This document shows, one piece after another, positions 19,201-29,716 of a stretch of DNA of 64,000 nucleotides. The stretch covers positions 48,436,130-48,500,129 of the forward strand of contig OW388297.1 in assembly GCA_936450465.1 (NCBI GenBank), written 5' to 3'. The translations under genes were made by a program, and so were the position numbers. Under the pieces are notes generated by a model, which saw only the letters and a list, made by a program, of their open reading frames with translations, searched no databases and had not been told where the DNA came from. The stretch comes from Gibbula magus (Eukaryota; Mollusca; Gastropoda; Trochida; Trochidae). The stretch's first letter is position 1; the number at the start of each line of letters is the position of its first letter.

Positions 19201-21458
19201 TGAAAGTGAAAGTTGACTTGATCGACTAGATTATGTTTTCCAATTTATTAATATTTTATGACGGTGATAAAACTACAGGCTGGGGCATGTGAGCTGTGAT
19301 CACTTTTGCTTTAAAACCGACCTTCACGAAAACTAATAAATTATAAAAGGTAACGTGCACGCAAATAGCTGGTCTAGACAATAATCATTAGTTATTAGCA
19401 GAGAAAAAGACCTTTTTCAATTTCTGTTCCAAGAAAAATGTCTCTTTTGCCAAACGAAGTAAGACCGCGGAATTGTCCAACTAGCATACTAAATGATAAT
19501 GGACTGAAAATACACCCTTGAAGTACAGAACTAGATGAGAAACACACGCTTTTATAACTGAAATTGATGTACTGTTCGTATCGCCACGTAGTATCGTATC
19601 TAAAATAGTGTTTTTGCAAGACTATATTATTCATTGGTATACAATATACGCCATACATCTCTGAAGATAATCAATTTCTGAAAGATAATATCGACCCTAA
19701 GACTTTATCATATATTATCGAACACATTATCAACAGCTGAAATTTAGTGGGAAATTGCAAGATTAGAACTAATTACAACCCATAATCTGTGCCTGTTCCT
19801 TTAGATTTGGTACGTTTGGTTTCTGGACAAATGCTGAATATAACTTATAGATAAGGTAGTAAACTGTAATGAAATAATTATTTGCATGCAATTTAATGTA
19901 CGAGTGAATGTATTTCTAATAAGAATCACAATCAGATTCTTTCACCCCGTACCTCCACAAAACGTGGAAGTGAAGAAAAATACCTAAAAATATGAAAACT
20001 AATATTACAGGATCCAACATATGCCCTTTACTGTTACTGGTCAATATTTTATATGCATTTTGCAAATATTCTTTTTTCATTTTGATATAGTACGTTATTC
20101 AGAGAGGTATACTCCTAACGAATAAAAATAAAGTACTCCCCATGTTTTATATTTATCTAAATTTAATATCACAATCTACTTTATTTCAAAGTTCAAAAGA
20201 ACCCGTCGAGTCCTACCATCTACCATCTTATGAATCCAAATGTTTATATAATTAAAATAATCACATTCAGTTTAGGATCGAAATACAGACAAATGAGGAT
20301 AGGATGGAAATGAATCCAAGAAAGGACGCACGTATTATCAGATGGACATCGGACGCCATGCCATGCCAAAAGCCGATCAGGTATTTCAGGAGCTAAACAA
20401 TCGGACTATTTACGGTCAAATTTAAAAATTATTTGGACCTTGGAGTAGAGATCCCTATTAGTCACTATAGCACCATGTGGTTAACTTTTATGTCAAATTT
20501 GAAGTTTCCATTCCATATAGTTTTTGAGATATGCTCCTGAAAACGATATAAAATGCAAATTAATCATGGTGGGCATATAGAATGCAAACTGATCACGATG
20601 AGCATATAGAATGCAAATTAATCATGGTGGGCATATAGCATGCAAATAGATCATGATGAGCATATAAAATTAGGATGAATCATGATGGGTATGGGATTGA
20701 AATTTATCCTCATTGAAAAAGGATGCAAATGAGTCCTCATGAGTATAGGATTGAAACGGATCAAAATGAGTGTAGGGTGGAAGTCAATCTGAATTGAAAA
20801 TGGATGGATATAAATCCTAACGAGTACAGGATGAAAATTAGTCAATTTTGATGAAAATGGATCATGATGAGTACAGGATATAGATGGAAAAGAATCCTTA
20901 TTAATATATTGATTATAGGATGGAAGGAATCATATTGAGTTGAGGGTGGAAATGAACTCTAATGAGTATAGTATGGAAATGGATCCTATGAGGATAGAAG
21001 GGAAATAGCTCATGATGTGCATATACGATGGAAAAGAATCATAATGAGTACAGGATGGAAATTAATCCTAATTGAAAAAGGACCGAAACGAAGTCTCATG
21101 CGTACAGGATGGAAATGGAAACAGTTCAATAATTTGATAAAAGAAACTTACGATCACGTTTCCAGGTTCCTTCTTCCTCCAAACCTACTGTATGGTTGGT
21201 TAGTTGCTGTGAGTGCATCGCACATCTCTCGTCCTCATCTTTGTAGGAGAAAGACCAACACTGTGGATTCTGATGGCACAGAACTCCACAGCGTATTATG
21301 CTCATCACTTTATGTTCGACTACATCTGATTCAGAATATACAGTCGTCCCTTCATACACTAACTGTTGCTTTTCTTTCTTAAAGAACGAAATGAAACTTG
21401 AATTTGACATCTTCAGGAATATCAAGCAAAACAATACGAAATTTGGATATGGAAACAT
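7071..21458 (-). CDS. putative secreted PAN/apple-sushi protein (partial gene)
   Basis: Gene-level entry for two exons, 21458-21152 and 7252-7071. Exon 1 starts at the ATG at 21458 and encodes a hydrophobic leader (MFPYPNFVLFCLIFLK), then a PAN/apple-like domain with four cysteines in the pattern CGVLC, QCWSF, RCAM. It ends in phase 1 at a GTAAGT donor. Exon 2 begins with two bases that complete the codon to Pro and encodes one complete CCP domain, ending in phase 0 at GTAAAT. PAN and CCP modules mediate protein or carbohydrate contacts outside the cell; the ligand is unknown. The 13.9-kb intron is full of transposons. Downstream exons and the stop codon were not identified, so the protein is incomplete. 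That both exons belong to one transcript is inference from strand, phase and domain type. Confidence 0.5.
7361..7743. mobile_element. inverted-repeat element rich in ATTCGTA
   Basis: The termini TGCCCCTATTTCACTACGAG and its counterpart ending CTCGTAGTGAAATAGGTGCA are inverted over about 27 bp and flanked by TTAA on the left and TAA on the right. The interior contains many copies of ATTCGTA or its complement on both strands and lacks a credible ORF. It is a MITE-like element of about 383 bp in the intron of the PAN/sushi gene. Confidence 0.7.
7843..7959. repeat. large imperfect palindrome
   Basis: The left arm (ACTATCTATGAGTTTAGTAA, then GAATGGGTCCAC) pairs with the right arm (GTGTGGAACCATTC, then TTAAACTGATACATAGTA). 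The arms are about 50 nt with a short AT-rich loop. Confidence 0.7.
8692..12186 (-). pseudogene. LINE ORF2: endonuclease, reverse transcriptase, Cys motif
   Basis: The frame is open from the codon after the ORF1 stop (12186) to 11236. Endonuclease motifs are intact: CWNING near 12100, FIETW, LQGDFNA and LSDHLPI. A frame change lies at about 11250 (TACACACC; a 2-bp AC gain or 1-bp loss fits). The reverse transcriptase runs 11293-9602 with SPGLDGIPPEAI, NYRGISLLD, FVDFKKAFD, GVRQGCLLSP, LLLFADDVTLF and FKYLGVVF; the block before FVDF appears shortened. A second frame change near 9600 leads to the C-terminal region 9531-8956 (ERVHTQFCKYVLRL, AVLGECGRMPL), a TAA at 8956-8958, and a terminal cysteine motif (CPCCGDDLEDEYH, LVCP) ending at 8692. 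The first in-frame ATG is at 11551-11553, inside the endonuclease. Confidence 0.88.
12187..13248 (-). CDS. LINE ORF1 protein with 2A-like N-terminus
   Basis: This 353-residue ORF encodes the RNA-binding chaperone type of ORF1. Residues about 44-55 are hydrophobic (ALVVCVLLLV) and are followed by SGSVEPNPGP (residues 55-64), which resembles the 2A ribosome-skipping motif but with Ser where Asp is usual. Next come an Arg/Gly-rich stretch, a heptad-like coiled coil (about 110-165), an RRM-like core (MRRKNLILFGLEEN, then FERVHRL and RPIIMQF) and a basic C-terminal domain, as in L1-type ORF1p. The ORF ends at TAG 12187-12189, directly in frame with ORF2. Confidence 0.85.
   Translation of the reverse strand: MNMGISNEQWRAKIGTFCIRSKSHKKTLKTICICGGLIRCQLQTALVVCVLLLVSGSVEPNPGPPGRGRAGTSDSGRGRQTRLSTRNHTGLVQVQTEEDEYAGNPEVDIHSILKDIQRKVTVNQSVMAEMRDDIKSLTSTVNELRNDQEILWNENEKMRKEIEYLNVKIDRNESQMRRKNLILFGLEENGAETWEASEQKVRDFIKAELDIEHPESINFERVHRLNTKTSPRPIIMQFSSFKDKETIKSISRDKLKTNRKYRFTEDYTKAVREKRAKLREFQTEFKENGEQSYISFDKLIFADKIYTYDWGKEKLIRVGTRKNYDSPTQHRDQNNTSSSSRRHAEADDIHNNT
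13460..14530 (+). mobile_element. decayed LINE reverse-transcriptase fragment
   Basis: Plus-strand frames show EIKAVFCDISKAFDRV (about 13570-13615), GSVLGPLLFSVFINDIV (13767-13817), IRLIADDTSLY (about 13838-13870), FTKKRIETSLPNLTMNGQLI and YHKHLGLTFQKDGQWH (13990-14106), then LKTLYSSYIIPMFYYCDQIW and LDALRTICGAVKGTTHNKL. The order is that of a jockey-superfamily ORF2. Frames shift several times and stops are present. It is a different lineage from the adjacent minus-strand LINE and lies just beyond its 5' end. Confidence 0.85.
14540..16182. other. non-coding; small direct and inverted repeats only
   Basis: A 34-bp direct repeat (GTTACATAAACAA, then GATACAAAAGCA) occurs at 14808-14841 and 14890-14928. 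An inverted pair (ACTGGTGATGAAGTCAATAC with GTATTGACCGAATTCACCGG) spans 15248-15341. No gene signal is seen. Confidence 0.5.
16187..16534 (-). mobile_element. TTAA MITE family 1, copy A
   Basis: This 348-bp element ends in AACGTGCTACTGCTCCT and is flanked by TTAA at 16183-16186 and 16535-16538. Family 1 termini are AGGGGCAGTAGCACG and the inverse; the interior holds conserved ACACCCTTCTCTCTTCGG, CCATGTACA and GGTTTGTGTAATAAGATG blocks (orientation defined by copy B). The left terminus here is eroded (AGGGCACTTTTTTT). There is no coding capacity. Confidence 0.85.
16539..17027 (+). mobile_element. TTAA MITE family 2, copy A
   Basis: The termini AGGTACATCCATTGTGTT and AACACAATGGATGTACCT are near-perfect inverted repeats. 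TTAA flanks both sides (16535-16538 and 17028-17031), and the left TTAA is shared with the preceding family 1 element. The 489-bp interior is non-coding and contains GTCGGTTTCTGCACATGC-type sequence (here as its complement). Other copies lie at 29717, 34576 and 62574. Confidence 0.88.
17034..18575. other. non-coding AT-rich stretch with a TA microsatellite
   Basis: A TA dinucleotide run lies at about 18378-18397. Several short open frames exist on both strands but none carries recognisable motifs. Confidence 0.5.
18580..20550. repeat. long imperfect inverted repeat around a LINE scrap
   Basis: Sequence at 18580-19050 recurs in inverted orientation at about 20190-20550: CTACCATCTACCATC versus GATGGGTAGATGGTAGGAC, CATTTGGATTCAT versus ATGAATCCAAATG, GGAGCATATCTCAAAA versus TTTGAGATATGCTCC, and CTTCAAATTTAGAATGGAAG versus its degenerate complement. 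The spacer of about 1.1 kb has no recognisable gene. The left arm also contains part of a LINE ORF2 C-terminus. Confidence 0.6.
18690..18850 (+). pseudogene. LINE ORF2 C-terminal cysteine-motif fragment
   Basis: The frame reads CSYCSSGQIEDEFHILLVC, then KKYLKCIYVNPQTMYNLL, the C-x2-C, E-D-E-x-H, C signature that ends many CR1/Jockey-type ORF2 proteins and is also present at 8922-8692. No reverse transcriptase precedes it. It is an isolated scrap. Confidence 0.65.
20545..21115. repeat. degenerate minisatellite, about 25-35 bp units
   Basis: Repeated units contain GATCATGATGAGCATATA, AATGCAAATTAATCATGG, GAGTACAGGATGGAAAT and similar. The left part is regular (units near 20575, 20605, 20633, 20660); the right part drifts to GGATGGAAATGNATCCTAATGAG forms. 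It begins at the end of the inverted repeat and stops about 40 bp before the splice donor of the PAN exon. Confidence 0.75.
21152..21458 (-). CDS. signal peptide plus PAN/apple-like exon
   Basis: The ATG at 21456-21458 follows GAGGAAGAC; the frame is open further upstream to 21515 but without another ATG. The leader MFPYPNFVLFCLIFLK is followed by a PAN-like module: VYSESDVVEHKVMSIIRCGV, LCHQNPQCWSFSYKDEDERC, AMHSQQL. The four-Cys spacing and Cys-x-x-x-Cys helix fit PAN/apple domains. The donor is GTAAGT at 21151. An alternative is that this is an internal exon with an acceptor at TTCTTTAAG (about 21381), dropping the leader. Confidence 0.55.
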
Positions 21459-21519
21459 GTCTTCCTCCTCGTTGAGGTTTCCAAGATCTAAATGAAAGCT
21501 GTGTTCAAATGTCACTTGT

Positions 21520-22655
21520 TGGAGTAAAAAATGAATGGTGTATTTTTAAACATATGCATAATATATGTTTCCATTGTGTGAAAATGAAATCGAAGTTATG
21601 TTTGCTTCATCAAATAGAATATGAAACTTCAATTAACATATACGTCTGTCAATACATAACGAATTGCCAAACTATCTAACTAAACATAAACTCGTCAAAA
21701 TAGACTTCCTGAATGATAGGTTGATTGTGCATATCCAAGCAAATATGACGGTACTAGGTCATTACTGGTTTGGTACTGGCCAAGTTATCGAAAGGATCCC
21801 TACAGGCTAGGGTATCCTAACTGTGATCTTAAGATCCAGATGGAGGGCAAAACGATTAACATTTAAAGGTATAATATATATTATTTTGGGTCATACATGC
21901 CGTAATAAACAAATTATAACCCCCATTGGCTAAATAGTTTGTAAACAAAATTTCAGTTATCATTGGCCTTTTCGTTAAAGTAAAGAATATGAAACCGGTT
22001 CTAGGTCACGGCCTGTGAGGCCCAATACACATCTATAATTTATAATCCCAATTAGCAAAGAAGTCTGGTTCTGGAGAAAAAGTCGAAGCAGCTTTACGGA
22101 TGGATGGATGGATGCCGGATACCATGCTGTAAGCCCATTGTGCTTTCAGGCCTGATGACTTAGAAATGGAACTTACGTGTCACATCAGTTTGGAGAAACA
22201 GACAATAACCTAATGGGAGAATGCTGCAGTCAAATAGGTTTGCAACTATATTATGCATAGTTGAATACACATTCATCAATACTATTCATGATTGCTTGCA
22301 AAGCGTTTTTTTTTTATTAAAGAATATTTGTGATGAACACATACAACGTGTGTAAATGAAACTTTGATTCTCATTTTATTCATTACACATTTGTTACAAA
22401 ATATTGAAATTGTTAGGCCAGTATACAAATAATTAAAATAAATATATAAAATATTTCAATATTATTTTGTTTACTTTTTTTTATCACGTCATTTCTTTTT
22501 CTCAGGGTACAGCATTTTTCATTTCATAGTTAACACTAATAAATGATACCATACATTTGACATGCAAATTCATGTACATGAATAGATTGTTGCAAGATGA
22601 CCAGAATGAGACAAATGAATCGTATTTGAACTGTGAATAAGCGTTGGATTTATGT
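21520..22655. other. non-coding; no recognised feature
   Basis: A GGATGGATGGATG microsatellite lies near 22100. No open frame with motifs and no paired termini were found. Confidence 0.5.
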
Positions 22656-22659
22656 AATT

Positions 22660-24660
22660 GGTAATTTAATCTTAATTCGGTTTCAGACCGCTCATTGACG
22701 GTATTATGTTTGCCAATTTTCGATGGTGGATGTATTCTTTTGTTAACGTAATGTTCAACTTTAGAACATTATTTTTCCTTTATGCGAATCCCAGAATGAC
22801 CGTATCTGCGTTTAGGTTTAGACAGATGTCCGTTACCTTTTCAATACATTCCGTTAGATTTTGCCACAATCTCTTAACACGTCTGCATTCATATAGTAGA
22901 TGGATAATTGATTCTATTTCACCATTGCAATATGTACAAAGTGGTGTTTCTATTGGTTTGTATTTGTACAAGTCTTTATTTGTCGGAAGGATCCTATGGA
23001 GAACACGATATTGGGACCACCTATGCTTGAATCTACATGATGCTTTGAAAGGTATAGAATTCTATTTATTACTCAATGCCCCAACTCGTGAATGGCATCG
23101 GTATTTAACTCGCATTCGCTCGTTAAAATACCAAACCATTCACTCATTTCATAAACATGTTATCAAACGGGATATCGTTTAGCATTATTTATGTCTTCCA
23201 TATATCTGGTGTAATGTCTGTTTTTAATTATTTTTCTCATTTAATTTGGTAATTTTGCTTTTGAATTCCGTTTTATTTGTTGAGTTGGGTATAAAATATG
23301 CTACATTCTTTTCTAGTTCTATATAGTATTTCCAAGTTAGGAGGGATATAGAGTACATTTTTCTGTTTGTTAATTGTTTGCAAACGCAGTTTGGAATAAG
23401 ATTTAAGTGAGGATATTAATCCTGCGTATTTTAGAAAGTTTTTTTATTATTATTTATTTCTTTTTGTGGTACATGTACATAACAATTTACAAGTTACATT
23501 CTGAGTACAACATATTAGAATAACTCACGTGAATTCTAAGCAATCAAACCCTCCGTTTTGTGTTACAGTTTGTGAGGGTTTTCAGTCAAAGAAGGAACAA
23601 AGGTAAAGATAGAATAATGTTTTTAATTAGTCAAGTGACAAGTTGACCAAAATTTCATAAATTTGGAGTAGTTGCAAGTAGAATAAGCGTTATATTTCGA
23701 TATCGTCGATATTGTATGTTTTCTTAATGTCATTTTTAATGTAGGTTAAGTTGGTTTCAAACCGTTTTGTTTTGTTTTGAAAATGGTGTACGTAATGGTT
23801 GTGATTATCGTGTTAAGTATTCTGTTCCTATATTCAGGATATTGAAGACGGATGTTTCTTTTTGATAGATTTATGTTTGCTTGTGTACTATAGTAGTTTG
23901 TTTTGACTCCGTACAATTGTACGAATTCATTATACGATAGAAATGTATTGTCATATTTTATGAAGTCGTTTACAAAACTTGATATTAAATTAAAGATAGT
24001 GATCATATATTACTGGTTTAGTTTCGATGGTTATGTTATCATTGGCCCAAATATATTGTCTACTAAGTTGGTCATGATTATATTGAGTTTTCTCTTGCAG
24101 CTCGGACCAGGCTTCAAATACGTCTTTCCAGAATGGGCTAATGAGTTTAGGAATATATTGCGTCCTATGATAAGTTGTTCCCATTTCAACGGGAGTTAAC
24201 ATACCAACCAACCTTTGATAGAGGGACCGAAATGAAAGAAATCAAAAATATATTTATCGATGAAAAAGCAATCTAATGTAAAATCCATAATGTCATTTAC
24301 TATATAGCCTTGTACATTCTCCTATGTATCTCTGCCTTTCATAAAACCCTTTTGGTCTTTGCTTATTATAGTAAGTAGTATCTTCTTAATACGTGCTGAT
24401 ATCACGGCTGAAGCTAGTTTATACGAGATGTTTAGTAATAAGATAGGTCTAAAGGTTTTTTTCAGATTTTCTTTTGATTTTTCCTTATTTGGGATGCATG
24501 TTATAAGGCCTTGTTTTTGACTTACTGAGAGTTCGCCGAATCTATTCAGTGAATTTATTAGGTATGTGTTTACATCCTTCCAAAAGAATTTATAATAGAT
24601 TTTAACTAAAATATAACCACATTCACCAATTAATTCATTCAAACTTCTGCTGATAAGTAT
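22660..24660 (-). mobile_element. Tx1/L1-like LINE, reverse transcriptase core deleted
   Basis: Minus-strand order: RT N-terminus 24642-24322 (GELSVSQKQGLITCIPNKEK, PILLLNISYKLASAVI, KDQKGFMKGRD), a short remnant (ENVQGYIVNDIMDFT, FDFFHFGPSIKGW), then directly the post-RT region 24211-23990 (PKLISPFWKDVFEAWSELQ) and 24006-23746 (YNEFVQLYGVKTNYYSTQ), and the C-terminal RYLQYRVLHRILPTNKDLYK, followed by TPLCTYCNGEIESIIHLLYE (ending 22780). The YADD-containing part of the RT is missing, an internal deletion of several hundred bp near 24220-24300. Stops and frame changes occur elsewhere. Confidence 0.85.
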
Positions 24661-24740
24661 TATTATATCGTACCATAGTCAAATGCGTCTGATTTCTTTT
24701 AAATATTGCATTAATCGAAACCAACTGAGGTGTTTATCTT
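24650..24740 (+). repeat. dispersed 90-bp repeat, copy 1
   Basis: The sequence around CGTACCATAGTCAAATGCG and AATCGAAACCAACTGAGGT recurs inverted at about 39620-39715 and in part directly at 40025-40095. All copies include CAACTGAGGT. It sits at the 5' edge of the Tx1-like LINE. Confidence 0.6.
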
Positions 24741-24744
24741 GATA

Positions 24745-25920
24745 TCGAGCAATATTTGCAGTGCAAAGAATACCGATGAGCAAAAGTTAAATTTCACGAC
24801 AGTTCATTTACTGACGCAATACATAGCGATGAGTAATCAGTCAGTAAGTGTTACAAGTCAAAGGCGTATTTGAAAATCAGGTGTGTCGTTAGTAGAAATT
24901 GGGATTAAACTACTCTTGTGGAGCAGGATGGAAATATAACTGTTGTCAATATGGCTTGGGAGAAAGTAGTTTTGCCTCATCTAGTACAGTGAAAATCGAA
25001 GGCAAATTAGCCTGAAATGTATACATATATAGTATAAGTTCGAGGTATGGATTAAAAGCTCTGCAGTTCAATGTAAATCATTGTTATTTGTGTATAACAA
25101 TAAGTTGACGGACATATTTGCAAAAGACAACACAAGGTTTTGTTAGTTATTTATTATTTACACAATACTGTGACAATCATTTCAAATACATCTATCAGAT
25201 TTAAGACAGGTTTAAGCTCTTGGATATATATATAGCCAAAAGAAATCGAAATTTCAGTTATACATTTAAGCATTTGTAAAGAATAAATTTTCATTTCTTC
25301 CTAGAACACAATAGTTAAATCAATAGAGAAACGAGTTTCGGGTATACAAATGAAGAATGTCAATTTAAAACCGTATACATGCAATACTTTTCTGAAACTT
25401 CCATAGCAAAATTAATAATAATAGAGAAACATGTCTGAATTTCCTGTTATACCTTTACACAAGTAATGCAAATATGAAAAACGTTTAATTGAAACTTTAT
25501 CATTAAATTAAAGCATTGACATTGAGTAGTTGGGGATAATGTCATGAATTAAATCGAAGAAATGTTGCATAAATCATTGCAAAGTTGGAGGGAATTCAAA
25601 TGAAATATTAATGTTCAGTATGAGGGACCCCTTTCCCCCGATAGGGAATTTTGCTGGAGCCATGCAATTCAGGCCATCTAAAAAAGAGGTTAGGATCGGA
25701 AATCTGAAGGAAGTTACCTCTGTGGGAAGAGAATGGTCTTCTCTAGGAAATTGAGTTCTTGACTCTATGTTTAAAAAATCATTTTGATTATCAACTGTAG
25801 TGTAAACCAATTCAAGATCCATTATACTCTTAAGGGAATTTATAACTTATAAGTTGATCGTGTCCTACTCAGTTGGTCTATCTAATATATCACACGAAAT
25901 TTATTTTGAACAAAACGGTA
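24745..25920. other. no confident feature
   Basis: An 82-codon minus-strand frame at 25574-25822 has some coding-like composition. Its segment AATCTGAAGGAAGTTACCT resembles one near 37567 (AATCTGCTTGAAGGGAGTAA), suggesting a shared repeat rather than a gene. Confidence 0.4.
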
Positions 25921-25925
25921 GTTAA

Positions 25926-26280
25926 AGGCGCTGTAGCACGTTTTTTCGCTGAAATAAGTCGATGAAATGTATTTGAAAAATAATGTAAACAATAGTAAAA
26001 CACCCTTCTCTCTTCGGAAAATCAAGTTGCAAATGAGTGTACATGGTTCCGTAAAGCCATGGGAATATTTTTTGTCATTCGAATATAATAAAATGTGTTC
26101 ACAATAAAATGGCCGCCATGCAATTTTGGCTTTATACGCAAAACCGTTATTACCACTACGGATCATTGGTTTGTGTAATAAGATGTTTTACCCTCTAAAT
26201 TAAATATAAATGACATAAACAATCATTATAAATGAGAAATTTGAAAAAGTAAAATTTGCAAAAAACGTGCTACAGCGCCT
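25926..26280 (+). mobile_element. TTAA MITE family 1, copy B
   Basis: This intact copy starts AGGCGCTGTAGCACG and ends CGTGCTACAGCGCCT, with TTAA on each side (25922-25925 and 26281-26284). At 355 bp it is the best local reference for the family. Confidence 0.92.
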
Positions 26281-26284
26281 TTAA

Positions 26285-28318
26285 GGTCAATTATCGAATA
26301 TCCGAGCATGTTGTATACATATAACTTTAACAAACAAGATGCACGGTTAAGTATCAATTGCATATTACTGATGATAAAATAACAAACTACACCTATTGAA
26401 ATATCAGAAATAATAACAGTTGTTTACACTGAGTTTGTCTATTAATAAACTTTTTGTAACGTCAAATGGGTATCCTTCTAAAATCTAAAATGTTGGGCGT
26501 CCATTTCTGCGAACAAACCAACAATAATATCAAAATGCTACCCTTCGTGCCGTTTATGATTAAATTATGAATTTGCATTATAATATAAGATGACAGATGT
26601 ACAAACGACAGTATTTGATGGACCTAGATTTGAGAAAAATTCTTATAGCATTTCGGATCTTTGTCGCTTTAGATATACTATAAAGTTAGTAGGGGTTGCT
26701 GTTACAACTTGTAGTGTCATGTAGATGCTCCAGTTGACAAATCTATACAACTAGTTTGTTCTCACACTGCAACTCAATGTAACACTACAAGTTGTTACTT
26801 CAAATACAAATTTATATTTAAAAAAGTAAAAGTATTCATTTATACACATACCAGAGAGGCATTTCATTAATTAAAAAGATATGTTTCATGGACTAAATCT
26901 ATGGGCTTCTGTATTGCAGTGAAATGGAGGAGTCGTATACTAAAGGGAGGTACTGGCACCATTATCATTTATCAGCATTCACCCCAACCCCTAATAAACA
27001 TTTGCCTAACTTCCCTTTTCTTAGCTGTATTTTATTGCCTTTTCTGCGCTAGCATACCGGTGTGAACATTAGAGTTCAGGTACTAGGCTTGCACAGACAA
27101 GTTAATAAAATGCAGCAAGGCTCACATAAGCCAGTGATAGAGACTGTCGCGGTTTATGATCTGCGACTGAAGTAATGCAAGTCAGTGGCCCGTGCTCTAC
27201 TCGAAGGCGTGGTTGGCTCTATAGCCCGGGTACCATCGGGAGCTCGACCCCATCATTCCTGTTGACAGGTTCGTGGTTGAATCCTGTGGAAAGAACATCA
27301 GTATTCTCAATACGGCATGTCGTAAAATGGATGTTCAACTGCAAATGAATAAGCCCTCGTGTGTAAGCAATCACAAAAGTAGTAGGTCTACGTATATGTA
27401 AGACTTATTTCTATTATATAATGTCGCGCAGTGTTACTGTAAACGATTATGTAAGTGTAAAGTGTGTAAAATTATTCCTTTAAAATAGATCTATAAAGTA
27501 TGATAATCACGAAACAGGCTCAAAAGTTTCATGTTTAAAACTTAACATTCATACATAAGAGTCATTAACAGTAACATCATTATAAGTTAACTTAATTAAA
27601 TAACCATTGAGAAGAGTGTTACCTTCACTTTACTATACTACCAGCAATTACGTATTAATACATCAGTTAAAGTAATAACTGGGGCTTGTATTGGCAAAAT
27701 GTATTGGCTTTGACGTGGTATTTAATATTGAGTGATAAGATGACAACATTCTGAAATATAATTTCAAACGGACATGGGTTGTTGACCTCGTTACATCCTT
27801 TACTTTATTAAAGTATAAGGGCTGGATCGTCGAGTTATATGCTTTCTAATTGCCAGTTTTTCTACAATACTAGCCCCTGTGAAGTGAATGAATTGTTCAA
27901 AATATCTTATATAATATACAATAGTCATGATATAACCGACTCCATGTCGACATTTGTACAGTTCTAAAGTTTATTGAGCCAATTATTATTTTGTGAACCA
28001 TTCAGTTCCTAGTTATGTCATTCTCTCGCCACATATGCTCTCGCAGATTTCTTCCTGCTTGGGGCCTTTTGGCTAGAGACAGATTTCTGATTGCTTGCAA
28101 TCAAAGTTAGTTGTGCAATCAATGAAGTTGTTTCTTAACCATTGGCTTGGGTTCCTAAACAGGTTTGATGCAGACATATTGAAATAAGTCAGTCGGAGAT
28201 TGTAAGACGAATTTTGGTTAAATAGAATTAAGAACGGTATATAAACCATTGTTACCACTAGGGGAATATTACCCAATTGCAACAGTGGTTAGGTGGGTAG
28301 AAATGACTTCATAATCCT
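26285..28318. other. non-coding; one palindrome and a tRNA-like patch
   Basis: An inverted pair ACAACTTGTAGTGT / ACACTACAAGTTGT spans about 26706-26793. Around 27190-27300 is GC-richer sequence ending in a box-B-like GTGGTTGAATCCT, possibly an old SINE head. No gene is recognised. Confidence 0.4.
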
Positions 28319-28324
28319 CGTTAA

Positions 28325-28480
28325 AGGGGCTGTAGCACGTTTTTTGCAAAAATTATGTTTTTAATTTCCCATTTATATCCCAAAATTTTTCCATATATTT
28401 ATGTCATTTAAATTTACTTTAGAGGCTAAAACATCTTATTACACATACCAATTATCCATAGCGGTAAGAACGATAGCAAA
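28325..28480 (-). mobile_element. TTAA MITE family 1, copy C (truncated)
   Basis: It starts after TTAA (28321-28324) with AGGGGCTGTAGCACG and keeps the first 155 bp, then stops after the CCAATTATCC block. The other terminus is missing. Confidence 0.8.
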
Positions 28481-28484
28481 TTTG

Positions 28485-29712
28485 GGGCTAGCTTTGAATA
28501 ACATTCTCGGCAAGCAAGGTTTGAGTTGTTTCCCTTGATACGTAGTATGCCAGAATATGTATAGAAATAGCTAATACAGAGGTTTGAAAGGGGGTATTGA
28601 AGCAATAGAATTCCACACTTTTATAATGATTTTAGATAGTGACTCGTGACAATATACGGGATAGGTAGCTTCAATAAAGTTTATTTAGAGTCTCTTGAAA
28701 TTGTATTACTTTCCAAGTATGCAATATGTAATGTTTGCATTTAAAAGAGAATGACATGAATTCCAAACGGAAATACAGCTATTGCAAAATATATTTATAT
28801 TTTAAGAATGAAGTAGATATATTTAAAGAAATAATAACATGGTACATGTACAGAAAAAGTTTCAGAATGGAAACAATACAGGTACTATATTTGGCAATTC
28901 GCAAGTGAAACGGAGTTTTTTCCAGCGAGAAAGTTCATCAAGATATTTTGCAAGCAAAGTACAAACTTACCATTATAAAATCAATATTTACGTGACATAC
29001 AAAAGACAAAAGACACACAAATCTTAATACTCCTAATACAGCCTTATTTCTTTTCTTACATAAGGCGATTTCTTTTTATGTCCTTAATATGAAATCATCA
29101 AATATTTATTATTTGAAATTAAGCCTAATTCAATAAAGTTCAGTTTTACCATCATGAAATATTCCTCAACAAATTAACGTAAGAGAAAATGATATACTGC
29201 GCAGGAATAGTATACTGTGAGGCCATAGTTGTTTACTGATGTATATATTACCTTTTAGGATATCTTTCTCCATTTGAACACAGAACATGTTGAAAACAGA
29301 GTATATGAACATTATGGAGACGTTGTTTATATACCACGTTGAAGAAACATCAAAATGGTTTAAAATGTATATTATGTAACGTTTACTTTAAAGTATTATC
29401 ATTGTTTGAAATGTAACTAAGAGGTCATGGGCATGTTTGGGCATTCAAGGAACAGTCAAAATGGTTTCTAACCATAAGTTCTGTTTTAACAATAAACTGG
29501 GTCCTATGTAAAAACATTTAACTGTGAAATATTCGCATAATACAACTTTGAAGGATGTTCCTCAGCCCAGAAACGTTGTACATACAATAAAGTGTTTATC
29601 CATATAGGGGTCCTGTACCTGTTCACTAAGCACCACTCAAGAACCTCATGAGAAACATTAAGTCTGCTTTATGCATGTTTTCCATTAATTCCTTTTCAAG
29701 GTGCCATACATA
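28485..29712. other. AT-rich, no recognised feature
   Basis: Only short frames without motifs are present. The region separates the PAN/sushi gene from the 3' end of the mucin-type membrane protein gene. Confidence 0.5.
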
Positions 29713-29716
29713 TTAA

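Noticed and set aside
22706..23182. 158-codon plus-strand frame
   Set aside because: Antisense of the Tx1-like LINE C-terminus, whose cysteine motif is clear on the minus strand.
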